DNA from: Candidatus Melainabacteria bacterium
Lineage (GTDB): Bacteria > Cyanobacteriota > Vampirovibrionia > Obscuribacterales > Obscuribacteraceae
DNA: 64,000 nt
Direction of reading: 5' to 3'
Assembly (NCBI GenBank): GCA_003153555.1
Contig: PLZS01000078.1
Location: 21,256 to 85,255, forward strand
Position 1 is the first letter of the stretch. The number at the start of each line of letters is the position of its first letter. Below the pieces are notes generated by a model. The model saw only the letters and a program-made list of their open reading frames with translations. It was not told where the DNA came from and ran no database searches. The position numbers and the translations under genes are program-made. This document shows positions 16,489 through 26,064 of the stretch, piece by piece.

Positions 16489-19400
16489 TTATTTCGCCGC
16501 AATTTCTACGTGCAAGCCATCAACCCATTGTTTTTGCTCGTCCGTGTAATAGAGATAAGCGCGACTGGCGGGGCCTGTGTATGAGCCAGGAACTGCAGCA
16601 ATCAGACTGAGCGGTACCTGCACCTTAGCGTCACCTGGTAGGGTGCGCCAGTAGAGGACTACTTCGCGACCGAGCACTTCGTAAGCGTCAATCGTTCCCT
16701 TTTTCACCAGTTCCTTCAGTTGATCGTGACGAGGCTCCAAGCCTCCTGGCAGCCCAATGATTGCCACCGGATTCGGTATCACATCCTTGGTCTTATTGAT
16801 CACGGTGACGTTAGCCTCTGTCGACGCTCCTTCCATGACTTTGTCTTGCGCCATCTTCGCGGTTAAGTCGAGTTTGCAGTCTTTCGCACTTGCAGGAGTG
16901 ATGGCGTTGTACTTGACCGCCAGTGAATATGGCATGGGCCCGCCTCCTTCCATTTTTAGTTCAACTTTGTGGTTGCCGGCAGTGAGTAGTTCGCTCGCAT
17001 CCGGAAGTTTGATTGCTCCTTGAGTAGATTTGTCGAAGGTAACCCAGTCTCCCACAGACTGTCCGTCCACGTACAACTGCACCTTGCCCGGTGCCTTCGG
17101 ACGGGCTCGCTGTTTATCGTAGGTGACAATAGAGCGCAGAGCGAGCACTGTGGCTTGAGTGGATCCATAGCGTCCGTCCTTGCATGAGTCAGCCAAGAAC
17201 TTGATGCTTTTCTCGACGCTGCCCGCATAGGCAGGGTCGCGCAGCCAAGCTAGAGTAGCGAAGGCAGTGCCCTCAACTTCTAGCGAATCACCACCGCTAC
17301 CCACGATCGAACTCGTGACTCCGTCTATACTACCATCTGCTTTCTGCTTCGTTACCAGCCTATCCATCAGCTTCTTCGCGTCAGCCTTGTTGCCGGCAAG
17401 TTGTAGAGCGTTAGCCGCCAGTGCCACCACATAATAGTTTTGGCTGGCTGCGGCAGCGGTCTTGAGGGAATCCAATTCAGGTTTGAGGTCGGAAGCAGAT
17501 TGTCCTGATTCAAGAAGCGACCACAGAATGTAGGCATTCGAACAATCCTTATCCTCAATCCAACTGTGCAGCGCCCGGCGCTTGCGGGTGAATCCACCTT
17601 TTCCATCTTTCTGCTTCAGCAACCATGAGCGAGTGGTGCTGATCATATTTTGATCGACATCGCGTACCTGAGCCATATCTGTAAAATGGAGAAGACCGAA
17701 AGCGGTTAGCGCCTCGTGCCCAGGATCTTGGCCGAACCATTCGTAACCCCGATCCGGACACCAGAATCCGACCAGCTTCTTATAACCGACGTCTAGCTTC
17801 TCACGCGCTGTCTCAACCAACTTTGGGTCGACTCCAGCGTGCGAGAGAAAGTACTGTTGAGCCATTGTCAGCGGATAGCTAGTTGAAGAGGTCTGCTCGA
17901 AGCATCCGTTTGGATCCTGAATCATTCGCTGGAGCGCTTCGGTCAGATTCGCCAATGGCGTCGGATATACGGCAGTATTCGAGATCATGCTCTGTGGCAC
18001 CACGCCCTCAGGAATGGTGATGGTCTGCACAACTGGCTTTCCAGGTTCGATGATGCCACCGAAAGCTGACTCAATCGGAAAACCCTTCGGCTTAACGGAG
18101 AGTGTGCGACTGACTTTGTCTTCGTAAAGCCCAGCCTTGGCATTGAGAACGAACTCTTTTTGGCCGTTGCCGAAGCCAACGTCAATCGGTTGAATCCAGC
18201 GTACCCGGTCATTGGCGTTGATTACTACGCTGCCTTGGAGCAACTTTTGCACTTTGAAGTCGCCATTCAGATCGATCTTCAGAGATGGATCGGCAAGACT
18301 GCCGATGGTGGCATTAATGAGGGCAATAGGGAGGAGAATGCGATCGCCCGCCGTTACCTCAAGCGGCAACTTGGCCTCGGCATAGAACGGCTGAACAGCC
18401 TCCACTCCAACATTCCCCGTTCCGACTGCGCCGTTGCTGGCAAAGGCATCGGCAAAGACGCGGAAAGTGGTGACACTGTCGTTTAGTCCGAAACTTACTG
18501 TTGCTTCGCCAGTTGTTGGATCAGTCTTCACCCCAGTATTCCAATACAACGTCTCGGCGAAATCTACTCGGTCTGTAGCCTTTCGGTCGTTTCGCACCTG
18601 ATGCGCGAACTCGCGAACCATCACCAAATTATTGAGGGAAGACTGGAGTCTAGACATAGGGGCGAACATGGCGCGATTCATCGATGACAATTGTGCCACC
18701 TTCGCAAGTCGTCCACGCACGCCGTCTTCGCTATCCTGCATTGGTGATCCTGCTGGCATTTTCTCATTAGTCTTTTGATGTCGTTCGGCTCTACCACCTG
18801 CGAAATGACGCTCATCTACAACGCTTGGCTCAACTTGGAACATATTGGCGTCACGCGGGCCTTGTACACGACCGTTTGCCTCTGGTAGCGATAGGTCTTG
18901 CTGCACACCTTTCTTGAAAGTGCCTCGCACCATATGTGGAGCGCCGAACGCTGCTGCGAAGTCTGGTTCCTCTCCGATCATCTGTGGAGCAGCCGCATCA
19001 AACGCTAACGCGAGAGCAGGTGGCGGTGGCACCATTCGCATGCCGCCTTTAAGCACGGCTATGCGACCCATGTCGGCCATCCCCTTCGCACCTCCCATTG
19101 CAGCACCTGCCCATGCTCCGCGACCGACACCCATTCCCCATCCGTTCATTGCAACTGACTGCGGATACTGGCGCGTTGGAATCTTCAGTGCCACCACACG
19201 TTGTGCATCCTCGCCATTGGTTTCAATAAACTTGGCTAGCTGCATCAAAGCGAATCGTCGCCAACCTTGCGTACCGAGCAGTAGATCCGTAGCCATTGGA
19301 GCTTTAGGATTCTTCGGATCGAGATACACGTGAGCGTCCGCCAGATCCTTCACCTCTGGCTCCAGAAAAACCATCACCGGAAGATGTGGTGCCTGTTCAC

Positions 19401-20904
19401 GCTTCTCCACCATTTCAAGGACACTGTCGTCAGTGACCGTCAGTCCCACCACGGTCGAAACCGGCTTACCGTCACCATCTGTAGCTTTGATAGTTAGTTT
19501 CGCAGTATCTCCTGGGACATAAGACTTCTGTCCGGGGGTTATGCTGATGTTGAGCGGTTTAGATGGCTCGCGGAACACCAGTCGTTCAGCCAACGGCACT
19601 CCATTCTTATCCCAAACTGTCACAGTTAAAACGCCGTCAACATCTGAGGGAACGTCGAAGGAGACTGGACTTAACCTGCCTCTTTTGTCCACGTTGACGT
19701 TGTGGGACGCCACTTGTACTTCGCGTTTCGCAAGTGTCACTTGGCAGTGCTTGTCAGTACATCCGACTTGAACCGATACGGGCTGGTCTCTCTTGAAGAT
19801 CTCCTTGTCAGAATGAATCAGCGCGCCTTCAGACTTGATCTTCGGCAGAGGGTAGATCGTCTTGATTCCTGCAGGTTCAACAATGCTCAGGAAGTACTCC
19901 CTATTCGCTTCTGGAGTAAACTCGAACCGGCCGCGCCCTTCATGCTCAGTGCGGAAGTCTGTGATCGCTTCTGTTTGTGAGGATTTCTTTGACATCAGTT
20001 TTCCAACAAGATCAGCCGGTTTGCCGTTAGGTTGGTTGGCCTGGATGTATATACGGTTCTTGTAACCTGCGATCAAATCGCCGCCTTCAGGAAACATCTT
20101 TAGGTCCACAGTCTGAAGAAGAATTGGGATAGTTTTCGAAGCCGTTTCGACAACGCCGCCATCTTCAATCACCAGCGCAAGCGTGCCTTCCCCGCGAAGA
20201 ATCTCGTGAGGCAGATCAAAACTGACGGAGCATAGCCCTTTCGCATCGACTTTGCCTACACCGCCTTTCAGTTCGACGCCGTCAACGCGGGGCATAACCG
20301 TTACCTTTGCCCCTTCAGGAATGCCACCCTCCGCTCGCTTCACATCCAAAGTAGCTTGGACCTTGTCGCCAGGACCGTAGCCGTCCCGCAGGAATGTGAT
20401 CTGCGACTTCAGGCGAGGGGCGCGATAAGCGCGAATGTCGAATTTGCGCTCAGCGGGCGTGTAGCCGTCACTGGGATACTTCACGTGGATCGTGTATTCG
20501 CCGCCCGCCTGACCTTGCGGAACTACCCAGGCAAAACCCCAAACACTATTCTGAGCAGAAACACCGCCGCCAGCAACCGTGTCTCCTTTCGGTCCTTTGA
20601 TTTCGATGGTCGCATACGCGCTCTGCCCGTCAGGTAAAGGCTTATGGTTCGCAGCATTCAAAAGCACTCCGCGAACATAGACCTTCTCACTTGCGCGGTA
20701 AATTGGCTTATCGGTGCTGACGAATGTCAGGCAGCGATCTGCACCGCCCAGAACTTCCGTGGTCGCCTTCTCCGAGTGCGGGGCATCTCCTTTGGGTGCA
20801 GCGACCTTATTCTGCGAGTTAGCCAACGTACGCCCGATTAAAACGGCCCAACAAGCCGCCAATGCAAGTCCAATCAAACAGAGGCGAATCCAAAAACGAG
20901 ACAT
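16489..20904 (-). CDS. Alpha-2-macroglobulin family protein with CxEQ thioester
   Basis: A 1471-residue envelope protein. It opens with a signal or anchor segment (IRLCLIGLALAACWAVLIG); LAAC fits a lipobox with Cys18, but hydrophobic residues follow, so lipidation is uncertain. FVSTDKPIYRASEKVYVRG begins the macroglobulin (MG1/MG2) domains. A Gly-, Met- and Ala-rich insert at about 586-790 is the likely bait region. The A2M core follows (TLYWNTGVKTDPTTGEATV). The thioester motif PNGCFEQ has Cys1001 and Gln1004, a GCxEQ form with Phe replacing the usual Gly. A helical thioester domain and receptor-like C-terminus complete it. Such proteins trap attacking proteases. No PBP1c gene adjoins. ATG with AAGGAG 9 bases ahead. 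Confidence 0.9.
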   Translation of the reverse strand: MSRFWIRLCLIGLALAACWAVLIGRTLANSQNKVAAPKGDAPHSEKATTEVLGGADRCLTFVSTDKPIYRASEKVYVRGVLLNAANHKPLPDGQSAYATIEIKGPKGDTVAGGGVSAQNSVWGFAWVVPQGQAGGEYTIHVKYPSDGYTPAERKFDIRAYRAPRLKSQITFLRDGYGPGDKVQATLDVKRAEGGIPEGAKVTVMPRVDGVELKGGVGKVDAKGLCSVSFDLPHEILRGEGTLALVIEDGGVVETASKTIPILLQTVDLKMFPEGGDLIAGYKNRIYIQANQPNGKPADLVGKLMSKKSSQTEAITDFRTEHEGRGRFEFTPEANREYFLSIVEPAGIKTIYPLPKIKSEGALIHSDKEIFKRDQPVSVQVGCTDKHCQVTLAKREVQVASHNVNVDKRGRLSPVSFDVPSDVDGVLTVTVWDKNGVPLAERLVFREPSKPLNISITPGQKSYVPGDTAKLTIKATDGDGKPVSTVVGLTVTDDSVLEMVEKREQAPHLPVMVFLEPEVKDLADAHVYLDPKNPKAPMATDLLLGTQGWRRFALMQLAKFIETNGEDAQRVVALKIPTRQYPQSVAMNGWGMGVGRGAWAGAAMGGAKGMADMGRIAVLKGGMRMVPPPPALALAFDAAAPQMIGEEPDFAAAFGAPHMVRGTFKKGVQQDLSLPEANGRVQGPRDANMFQVEPSVVDERHFAGGRAERHQKTNEKMPAGSPMQDSEDGVRGRLAKVAQLSSMNRAMFAPMSRLQSSLNNLVMVREFAHQVRNDRKATDRVDFAETLYWNTGVKTDPTTGEATVSFGLNDSVTTFRVFADAFASNGAVGTGNVGVEAVQPFYAEAKLPLEVTAGDRILLPIALINATIGSLADPSLKIDLNGDFKVQKLLQGSVVINANDRVRWIQPIDVGFGNGQKEFVLNAKAGLYEDKVSRTLSVKPKGFPIESAFGGIIEPGKPVVQTITIPEGVVPQSMISNTAVYPTPLANLTEALQRMIQDPNGCFEQTSSTSYPLTMAQQYFLSHAGVDPKLVETAREKLDVGYKKLVGFWCPDRGYEWFGQDPGHEALTAFGLLHFTDMAQVRDVDQNMISTTRSWLLKQKDGKGGFTRKRRALHSWIEDKDCSNAYILWSLLESGQSASDLKPELDSLKTAAAASQNYYVVALAANALQLAGNKADAKKLMDRLVTKQKADGSIDGVTSSIVGSGGDSLEVEGTAFATLAWLRDPAYAGSVEKSIKFLADSCKDGRYGSTQATVLALRSIVTYDKQRARPKAPGKVQLYVDGQSVGDWVTFDKSTQGAIKLPDASELLTAGNHKVELKMEGGGPMPYSLAVKYNAITPASAKDCKLDLTAKMAQDKVMEGASTEANVTVINKTKDVIPNPVAIIGLPGGLEPRHDQLKELVKKGTIDAYEVLGREVVLYWRTLPGDAKVQVPLSLIAAVPGSYTGPASRAYLYYTDEQKQWVDGLHVEIAAK

Positions 20905-21225
20905 CTTCTATACTCCTTGACCAGGATGAACTTGGATGGCGACAACCAGTTCTTTCCAACTTAGCGCGCTTACCGTCAAAATAAACTGAGGTATTTACTA
21001 GTTTTGATTCAGGAGCAAATCGTCCCATACTTCTAGATTGTGGACAGCTCTTGCTTGACACGTTATTCGATATTTACATGAAAAATTTGAATGCTTGATT
21101 TCTAGCTTTGCACACTGAACGAGATGAAGTTGTCGGCACAGTTTTTGGTGAAATTTATCGCGATACAGTCTTTAATGCATGACTCAGCGCTTGTGATTAA
21201 TCATGGACTGCTAAGACAGAATATT
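20905..21225. other. Intergenic region upstream of the macroglobulin gene
   Basis: This 320-base AT-rich stretch separates the start of the macroglobulin-like gene from the end of the broken gene at 21226-21931. It should hold the macroglobulin promoter, but no convincing -35/-10 pair stands out. No gene, repeat or hairpin was recognised. Confidence 0.4.
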
Positions 21226-21931
21226 TCAAATGCCAGCCGAACCGTCGAAAATCAGATGGTAACAACGAACTTTTGACCCGGCAGGAAACGGTGGAAACCT
21301 GCCCACAGATAGGAGTATTTGTCGAAGATTTACCATAGTTCTTTCACTGATGGCATGTCCTTGATTGCCGCGTTCAGCGCCGGTGTATGGACTGACGTCG
21401 TAAATGGAGCCATTAGGGTTTACGATGACGTGCAGCGAGGCTACGCCCGGTGTTTCGCGCAGCTCTCGAGCATGCGATTGAAACACATTTTGCACTGCGA
21501 TTAACCAAAATTTCCACTGCGGACCCAAGCTTGGATTTGCCTCTTCGCTTGAAAGAATGTCCCACCACCTTACCGGAACTTGAAATGCAGGATCAAAAGC
21601 TGCCGGGCAGTGCCCGGCTTCGATTGCAATCTTTGGCTCAGAATTTGATCTGTTTCCGAGAGCCACGGAGGCGACTGGAATGTATGAGCTGGCAACTGAT
21701 CCAACAACGGTTCCGAGTCTGGAGAACGCTCCACCCAAATGAGCTTTGAGCCCCCTGTGCTGTCTGTTGTTAGCACTATCCGCAGTGGCACCAGATCGAT
21801 CCTGCAATTTTGCTGGAAGATATTCATTTTATTCTGAAATTCTCTTGCGCTCGAACGGCGTTGGCTGTCACAAGTTGCAACGACAGTAGTAAACAATAAC
21901 CAATCGTCTTTACGAACTTGTTTTGTTTCAT
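21226..21931 (-). pseudogene. Secreted TonB-C-like protein, frameshifted
   Basis: An ATG at 21931 opens a good Sec signal peptide (MKQNKFVKTIGYCLLLSLQL, cut after VRA) that ends at a TGA at 21824-21826 after 35 codons. The C-terminal part is in the next frame (21226-21807) and contains a TonB-C-like strand pattern, GVASLHVIVNPNGSIYDVSP. Removing one A from the A4 run (T4 at 21827-21830 on the + strand) joins the two into one 235-residue secreted protein. Domains of this type occur in TonB and in many exported proteins of unknown role. Either the gene is broken, or the run is miscalled, or ribosomes slip there. Confidence 0.7.
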
Positions 21932-22053
21932 GACTTGCCCTTGGCTCAGTACGACGAATGTATCTGCTCGACGTGCATGATTCGTGAATTGTCATGAGCA
22001 GGCAATTTTTCACTGCTTGGTTCAATCCAAAGCCACGTAGTTACCTCACCTTC

Positions 22054-22070
22054 CGCCACAGTTTCGCCAC
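22054..22070 (+). promoter_or_regulatory. Two CGCCAC repeats 11 bp apart
   Basis: CGCCAC begins at 22054 and 22065, followed by the degenerate TGCTAC at 22073. The site is 120-140 bases before the ATG at 22192. It resembles the perfect 11-bp arrays at 10990-11017 and 62025-62063 but is weaker. Confidence 0.3.
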
Positions 22071-22191
22071 TGTGCTACCGCACTATCAGTTTCATGACCA
22101 GGCATGATGTCAGCGGTGCTTCCTACCACTGCCGTACATGCGCTGAATGCAACCATACGTCACTCACGCCGCCAACAGAGGAACAGACACT

Positions 22192-22577
22192 ATGCTAGAA
22201 AGCTTTGACGGTCATCAGCAAAAGGAAGCAGCCAATTCAGCTTCTCTCCAGAAAGAACTGGCAGTGGCGGCTCTTTTGACAGCTGGCTTATTTTTGACAA
22301 AAGGAAGAGCAGCAGAGGCACTGGTTACAGTAGATGAAGGTGTCATGGCTGGTTCGACTGCGCGCTTTGCTGAGGAGGCGTTGTCTCTCAGTAAGACAGC
22401 CCCAATCCGGCACGTGAAGTGTCAGCAATAGATTTGTCCGCAATGCAAGGACTAAAGGTCGAGAAAATTATTCACCACCCAAGCATCGGCAAGACCATGA
22501 TTCTTCTTGATGGGCGTTATGAACCAATAGAGCTTTACGGCAAAATAACCGCACATTCATTCAGCACGGTAGTTTGA
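22192..22577 (+). pseudogene. Hypothetical protein, frameshifted
   Basis: An ATG with AGAGGAA upstream starts MLESFDGHQQKEAANSASLQ, followed by an Ala/Leu-rich hydrophobic helix (LAVAALLTAGLFLTKG). The frame stops at 22431. The next frame continues without a stop to a TGA at 22575-22577 and encodes a protein-like C-terminus (LKVEKIIHHPSIGKTMILLDG). Adding one C to the C4 run at 22400-22403 restores one frame of about 128 residues. No family is recognised. A CGCCAC repeat pair lies upstream, as for two other hypothetical genes. Confidence 0.5.
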
Positions 22578-22692
22578 CACCGGATTCTAACTGGGTTCTA
22601 TGCAGCGCAGTCTACGGAAAATCAGACTTGAGGTCAGAGTTCCTCCACTGTCATTTTGTAACTTTGGGCCAGCTGATGTAGATTTTCTTTGC

Positions 22693-22998
22693 TCATGTTT
22701 CTGCCAGGTTATCTAACGTCCAGTGGGACTGATGATCATTCATACATTCAAGAACGCTTCTTTGAAGAGGAGTCAGATCGGTTTGCAACATACGATCTAT
22801 GGCACCATATTCGATATTGCCGTCTTTGTCCTTCACCCGATCGTAGAGGCTGATCCCATCCTCTTTAGCAAAAAAATTTCTCAAATTATTGCGAGGCAAA
22901 TCATTAATCTTGGACTGTTCAATTTCTGCTTTGATACCACTTACCCGCTGCAGATGATCCAAACCACCTCTTCGCGAGTTGGTCGTAAGACGACTCAC
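22693..22998 (-). CDS. Small hypothetical protein, possibly a fragment
   Basis: A 101-residue, highly charged soluble protein with DRVKDKDGNIEYGAIDRML near the middle. It superficially resembles an EF-hand loop but lacks the first acidic ligand and the final Glu. No known family. It sits in the decayed zone, surrounded by broken genes, and could be the tail of a larger lost gene. Confidence 0.4.
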   Translation of the reverse strand: MSRLTTNSRRGGLDHLQRVSGIKAEIEQSKINDLPRNNLRNFFAKEDGISLYDRVKDKDGNIEYGAIDRMLQTDLTPLQRSVLECMNDHQSHWTLDNLAET

Positions 22999-23095
22999 CC
23001 ACCCCTGAAACTCATCTGATCAAATGAGAAGCTACAACTTTCATAACCGGTTACAGTGACCAGAACGTTACCTATCCAACTGCGGATTGACTTGC

Positions 23096-24339
23096 ATGTG
23101 CGATAATGCGCGCAACGAGTCGTCCTGTACGGATTCATGTATCATCGTAAATCTACTTAAGTCAGGGTGCCCCATATCACAGATTAGAATAGCTTTGCTG
23201 GTCGCATTACTCCTCTGCCAGCTGCCCACAATAGCGAAGGATCAATTTAGTGATGCGGTTTCTCTGTATAACTCTAAAGACTTTAAAGCCGCGGCTTCTG
23301 TATTCTCGAAGTTGACACACACAAGCAAAACGCCAACCTCCTCATATTATCTTGCGCTTTGCTATCAACAATTGAATGCTCAACAGCAGGCTTTAGACTT
23401 GTACAAAGCTATTTGCAAACAATGGCCTGGCACAGCCGAGGCTCGTCTTGCGGAAGATTATTTGGGCAAGCTCAAAATTTCAGTGTCAGAAACCGTTCCC
23501 GCAAACGGTGAGATCACTCAGGACGACAATTTCGACGGACCACCATTAACAAGAGCAGAGTGGGATGCATTGCCATCAAAAACCAAAATTCCTTTCTTGA
23601 AGGAAAATGGACATTTGATGGTGCAGGCAAAAATCAACGGAAAATACTGCAAGGTAATATTTGATACGGGGGCGATTTATTGCGGAATAAGCAAGCGCGA
23701 TTTCCCAGATGTTGTCCCTGCACTAGAGCTCGCAACAGGTAAGAGAGGATTCGTAAGTCGACCGAATGGTGTCGCCCCAGTAATAGAGTGCACTGCGGAA
23801 ATTTCCCTGCAAGATATAACGCGAACGGTCAAGCTTTTAGTGATCGACGAAGCGAAGGTCAGCGTTATTGGACAAAATTTCTTCGGGAGTATTCGTATCA
23901 GATAGATGATTTCTACATACGCCTGACAAAGTTTCCGTACCAAAACAAGTCAGATAAACCACTTGCGAAGGCAGCAGTAAAAGACAAATATTCAATACCA
24001 TTCGAACGGTTTCAGAACATTATGCTAATACAAATTGATGTCAACGGAAAAACCGTGAAAGCGATTTTCGACACCGGTTGCGCAGCCGACGGTATCGTCT
24101 ATCATCCATCGGAGTTTAAAAACTTGGGATTACAGGTAAAAAATCCATTTCCTCAAGAGGGCGTGTCGCAGGGTCCGGATCGTATCATCGCAGAAAAGAT
24201 CGTCATCGGTCCCATTACAAAAATGCAAGTCCGTGCTTACCCAGCGGCTGGTTTGTCATACCCGTTGATCGGACCCAAAATGTTCGACCGTCCTTACACT
24301 GTCGATCAAAAAGATCAGCTGATCCGATTCGACTATTAG
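23096..24339 (+). pseudogene. Tandem retropepsin-like aspartyl protease with TPR-like N-terminus, frameshifted
   Basis: The first part (to 23905) has a hydrophobic export segment (IALLVALLLCQLPTIAK), a TPR-like helical repeat (SSYYLALCYQQLNAQQQALD) and one aspartyl protease domain with KVIFDTGAIYCGIS. The second part, in another frame up to 24339, has a second protease domain with KAIFDTGCAADGIV. One G added to the GGG at 23885-23887 gives a continuous reading through GEYSYQIDDFYI. Retropepsins normally work as homodimers with one DTG each, so the intact protein would be an intramolecular dimer of about 415 residues. The start is uncertain: ATG 23096 is used, TTG 23087 is the alternative. Confidence 0.72.
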
Positions 24340-24372
24340 TGACTTGGGCAAGTCGCTTTGAAGCTTTTTGTT

Positions 24373-24726
24373 TCAAGCAGCGCTGCCCAAAATCAAAAGT
24401 CCAACAAGGTAAACTCCCCAAAATATGATTCTGACGCGTCGTCGTCCGCTCGCGCTCTGATCATGTGTGAACACTTGTGTTAATTGGACTCCAACCATCA
24501 CCATCAGCTTTCCAAGATACACAATTAAAAGAACAAAGATTAGTGATATTGCCACATTTGCAAATCCAGCCCAGAAAGGGCCTGCTTTTCCCGTCGAAAG
24601 CTCACCGAGCTGTTCACTTAGCCCAGCAAGGTCCCATGGTCCTGCAAGGGCAGGAGGACTGGCCAGAATTGTGGCAAACAGAATAAACAGAATAATGTTT
24701 GTGATGCGATTCAAGGACACTGACAC
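24373..24726 (-). CDS. Small exported membrane protein, VirB2/TrbC-like layout
   Basis: A 117-residue protein with a signal peptide (NIILFILFATILASPPALAG) and two more hydrophobic helices (VAISLIFVLLIVYLGKLMVM and IIFWGVYLVGLLILG) separated by a basic loop (SGRRRVR). A processed leader followed by two membrane helices around a short charged loop is the layout of VirB2/TrbC-type pilins, but no other conjugation gene is nearby. It may equally be an unrelated small membrane protein. Confidence 0.5.
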   Translation of the reverse strand: MSVSLNRITNIILFILFATILASPPALAGPWDLAGLSEQLGELSTGKAGPFWAGFANVAISLIFVLLIVYLGKLMVMVGVQLTQVFTHDQSASGRRRVRIIFWGVYLVGLLILGSAA

Positions 24727-24849
24727 CCATCGCTGTTCCTGCTAGTTCTGCCATGATACCAACATCCAACTTATGCAAACGCCGGTTCATGTTTGGAATG
24801 AGCCATTCCCTCGATTACAGACTATACCGACTCATTAAAATCACTCGGA

Positions 24850-25309
24850 CTACTCTGCCACCACTAAAATCCTAATGCGTTTATCTGCGTTTGGCGAATA
24901 AGCGAAACTTACCCCTTCACCGTCTTTCGAAAATGATGGCGGAATTGGCTTCATTGGCTCGTTGTTTTTCACTGCTGCGATCATAGCGTTTTCGACTTCA
25001 ACAAATTTCTTTTCGGGAATAGTTATTTCGGCTCGATCCGCGGCATTTTTTCGTAAGGGCTTGATTTTGGTGGCATGCCCATCCTTTGTCAGATGAAAGA
25101 GGACAATTGCTCTGAGCTTGCCTGCTTTCTTCTCATCGAAATCTTTCGGTAACTTCAGTTCTTTTGCTAGCTTTGCTTCTTCTTGCTGGCACCATTTGCG
25201 ATCCTCATCGGGAGACGGCTGGGCGAAGGAAGACGCTGTATTCGCGTAACAAACTAAGAGAGCCCCTAGTGCGAGATGAGCCCAACACGAGGCCGTTGGC
25301 TTGTCTCAT
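24850..25309 (-). pseudogene. Secreted TonB-C-like protein with broken signal peptide
   Basis: A long minus-strand frame ending at a TAG at 24850-24852 encodes an exported-type protein: a hydrophobic leader (HLALGALLVCYANTASSFAQ), then WCQQEEAKLAKELKLPKDFD, then a TonB-C-like strand region (GKLRAIVLFHLTKDGHATKI). This frame has no start codon. An ATG at 25307-25309 in the neighbouring frame begins MRQA, and deleting one A at 25296-25297 joins the two into a continuous signal peptide. The resulting protein is about 152 residues and similar in plan to the other broken TonB-C-like gene at 21226-21931. Confidence 0.55.
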
Positions 25310-25516
25310 CAAAGACAATCTGAAGGCTGCCACCGACAGTCCAATTCCATCGAGCTTCGGCTCGTCTAAATAGTCCGTTTGGATGATACTAGGGTGAGTC
25401 TCCCCAATCGGGACATCACCCAGAGGTGCAATGAATAAACTTTTGCTTGCCACCATACAAGCTTTCTCCGCAGCTTGCTTTTGCCTGGGAGCCAGTCGCT
25501 TGCAGGGTGGCTCCGA

Positions 25517-26023
25517 ATGACGATGCACCCACATTGTCTATTCCTTTCGCTTTGTGCCGTGTTCTTCTTCGCTTCTGATGAAATGGCAATATGTGCACCA
25601 CAGACCGCTTCGCCACCAAAGAGTTTGCGAATTGAGGATGCGTCTAATAAGCCAAACAAGTCGCGTAAGTCCAAATCTGCTCCGAGCTTGCAGGAGTTTC
25701 GCTCTTTGCAGAAGACCTTCAGTGAATATCTGATCTCACATCGAGATCAGTTCTCCCACCAATTTCCTCCCGATCTCGTGCCTCTTTTGACGCCTAAACT
25801 GACTGAACCTTTGGAAGTTACAGATGGGAAAGCAGTAAGGCTCGGAGTCTGGTTCTTTTATGATCGCTCTGCGGGACAAGTTCTTTGTTTTCGTCCTTCT
25901 CCTGGCCCCTTTGAATTTTCAGCCTGGGTAAAATGCATCCGAGGCAAGTGGAGCATCGATAATCTCTACCTCCGAAGTTGCCAAAGATTTAAGCTAGATG
26001 ACTCGCCTCAGCTGCGCTTTTAG
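25517..26023 (+). CDS. Secreted hypothetical protein
   Basis: The ATG at 25517 gives a typical signal peptide (MTMHPHCLFLSLCAVFFFAS) with a likely cut near ICA. The mature part has a Lys/Ser-rich linker, a helical stretch (LQEFRSLQKTFSEYLISHRD) and a C-terminal strand region with a Trp-containing GVWFFYDRSAGQVLCF. Several cysteines suggest periplasmic disulfides. An in-frame upstream start at 25475 would bury the signal peptide. No family recognised. Confidence 0.6.
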   Translation: MTMHPHCLFLSLCAVFFFASDEMAICAPQTASPPKSLRIEDASNKPNKSRKSKSAPSLQEFRSLQKTFSEYLISHRDQFSHQFPPDLVPLLTPKLTEPLEVTDGKAVRLGVWFFYDRSAGQVLCFRPSPGPFEFSAWVKCIRGKWSIDNLYLRSCQRFKLDDSPQLRF

Positions 26024-26064
26024 CGATCACGATTCGATTACCGTTACGGCTGGGTCCGTGTCTT

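Noticed and set aside
16489..20904. Lipoprotein assignment from LAAC at residues 15-18
   Set aside because: The cysteine is followed by WAVLIG, hydrophobic residues that suit a membrane anchor rather than a lipobox; I left it open rather than call it.
22833..22900. EF-hand in the small protein at 22693-22998
   Set aside because: The loop has Val at ligand position 1 and Ala at position 12, so calcium could not be held in the normal way.
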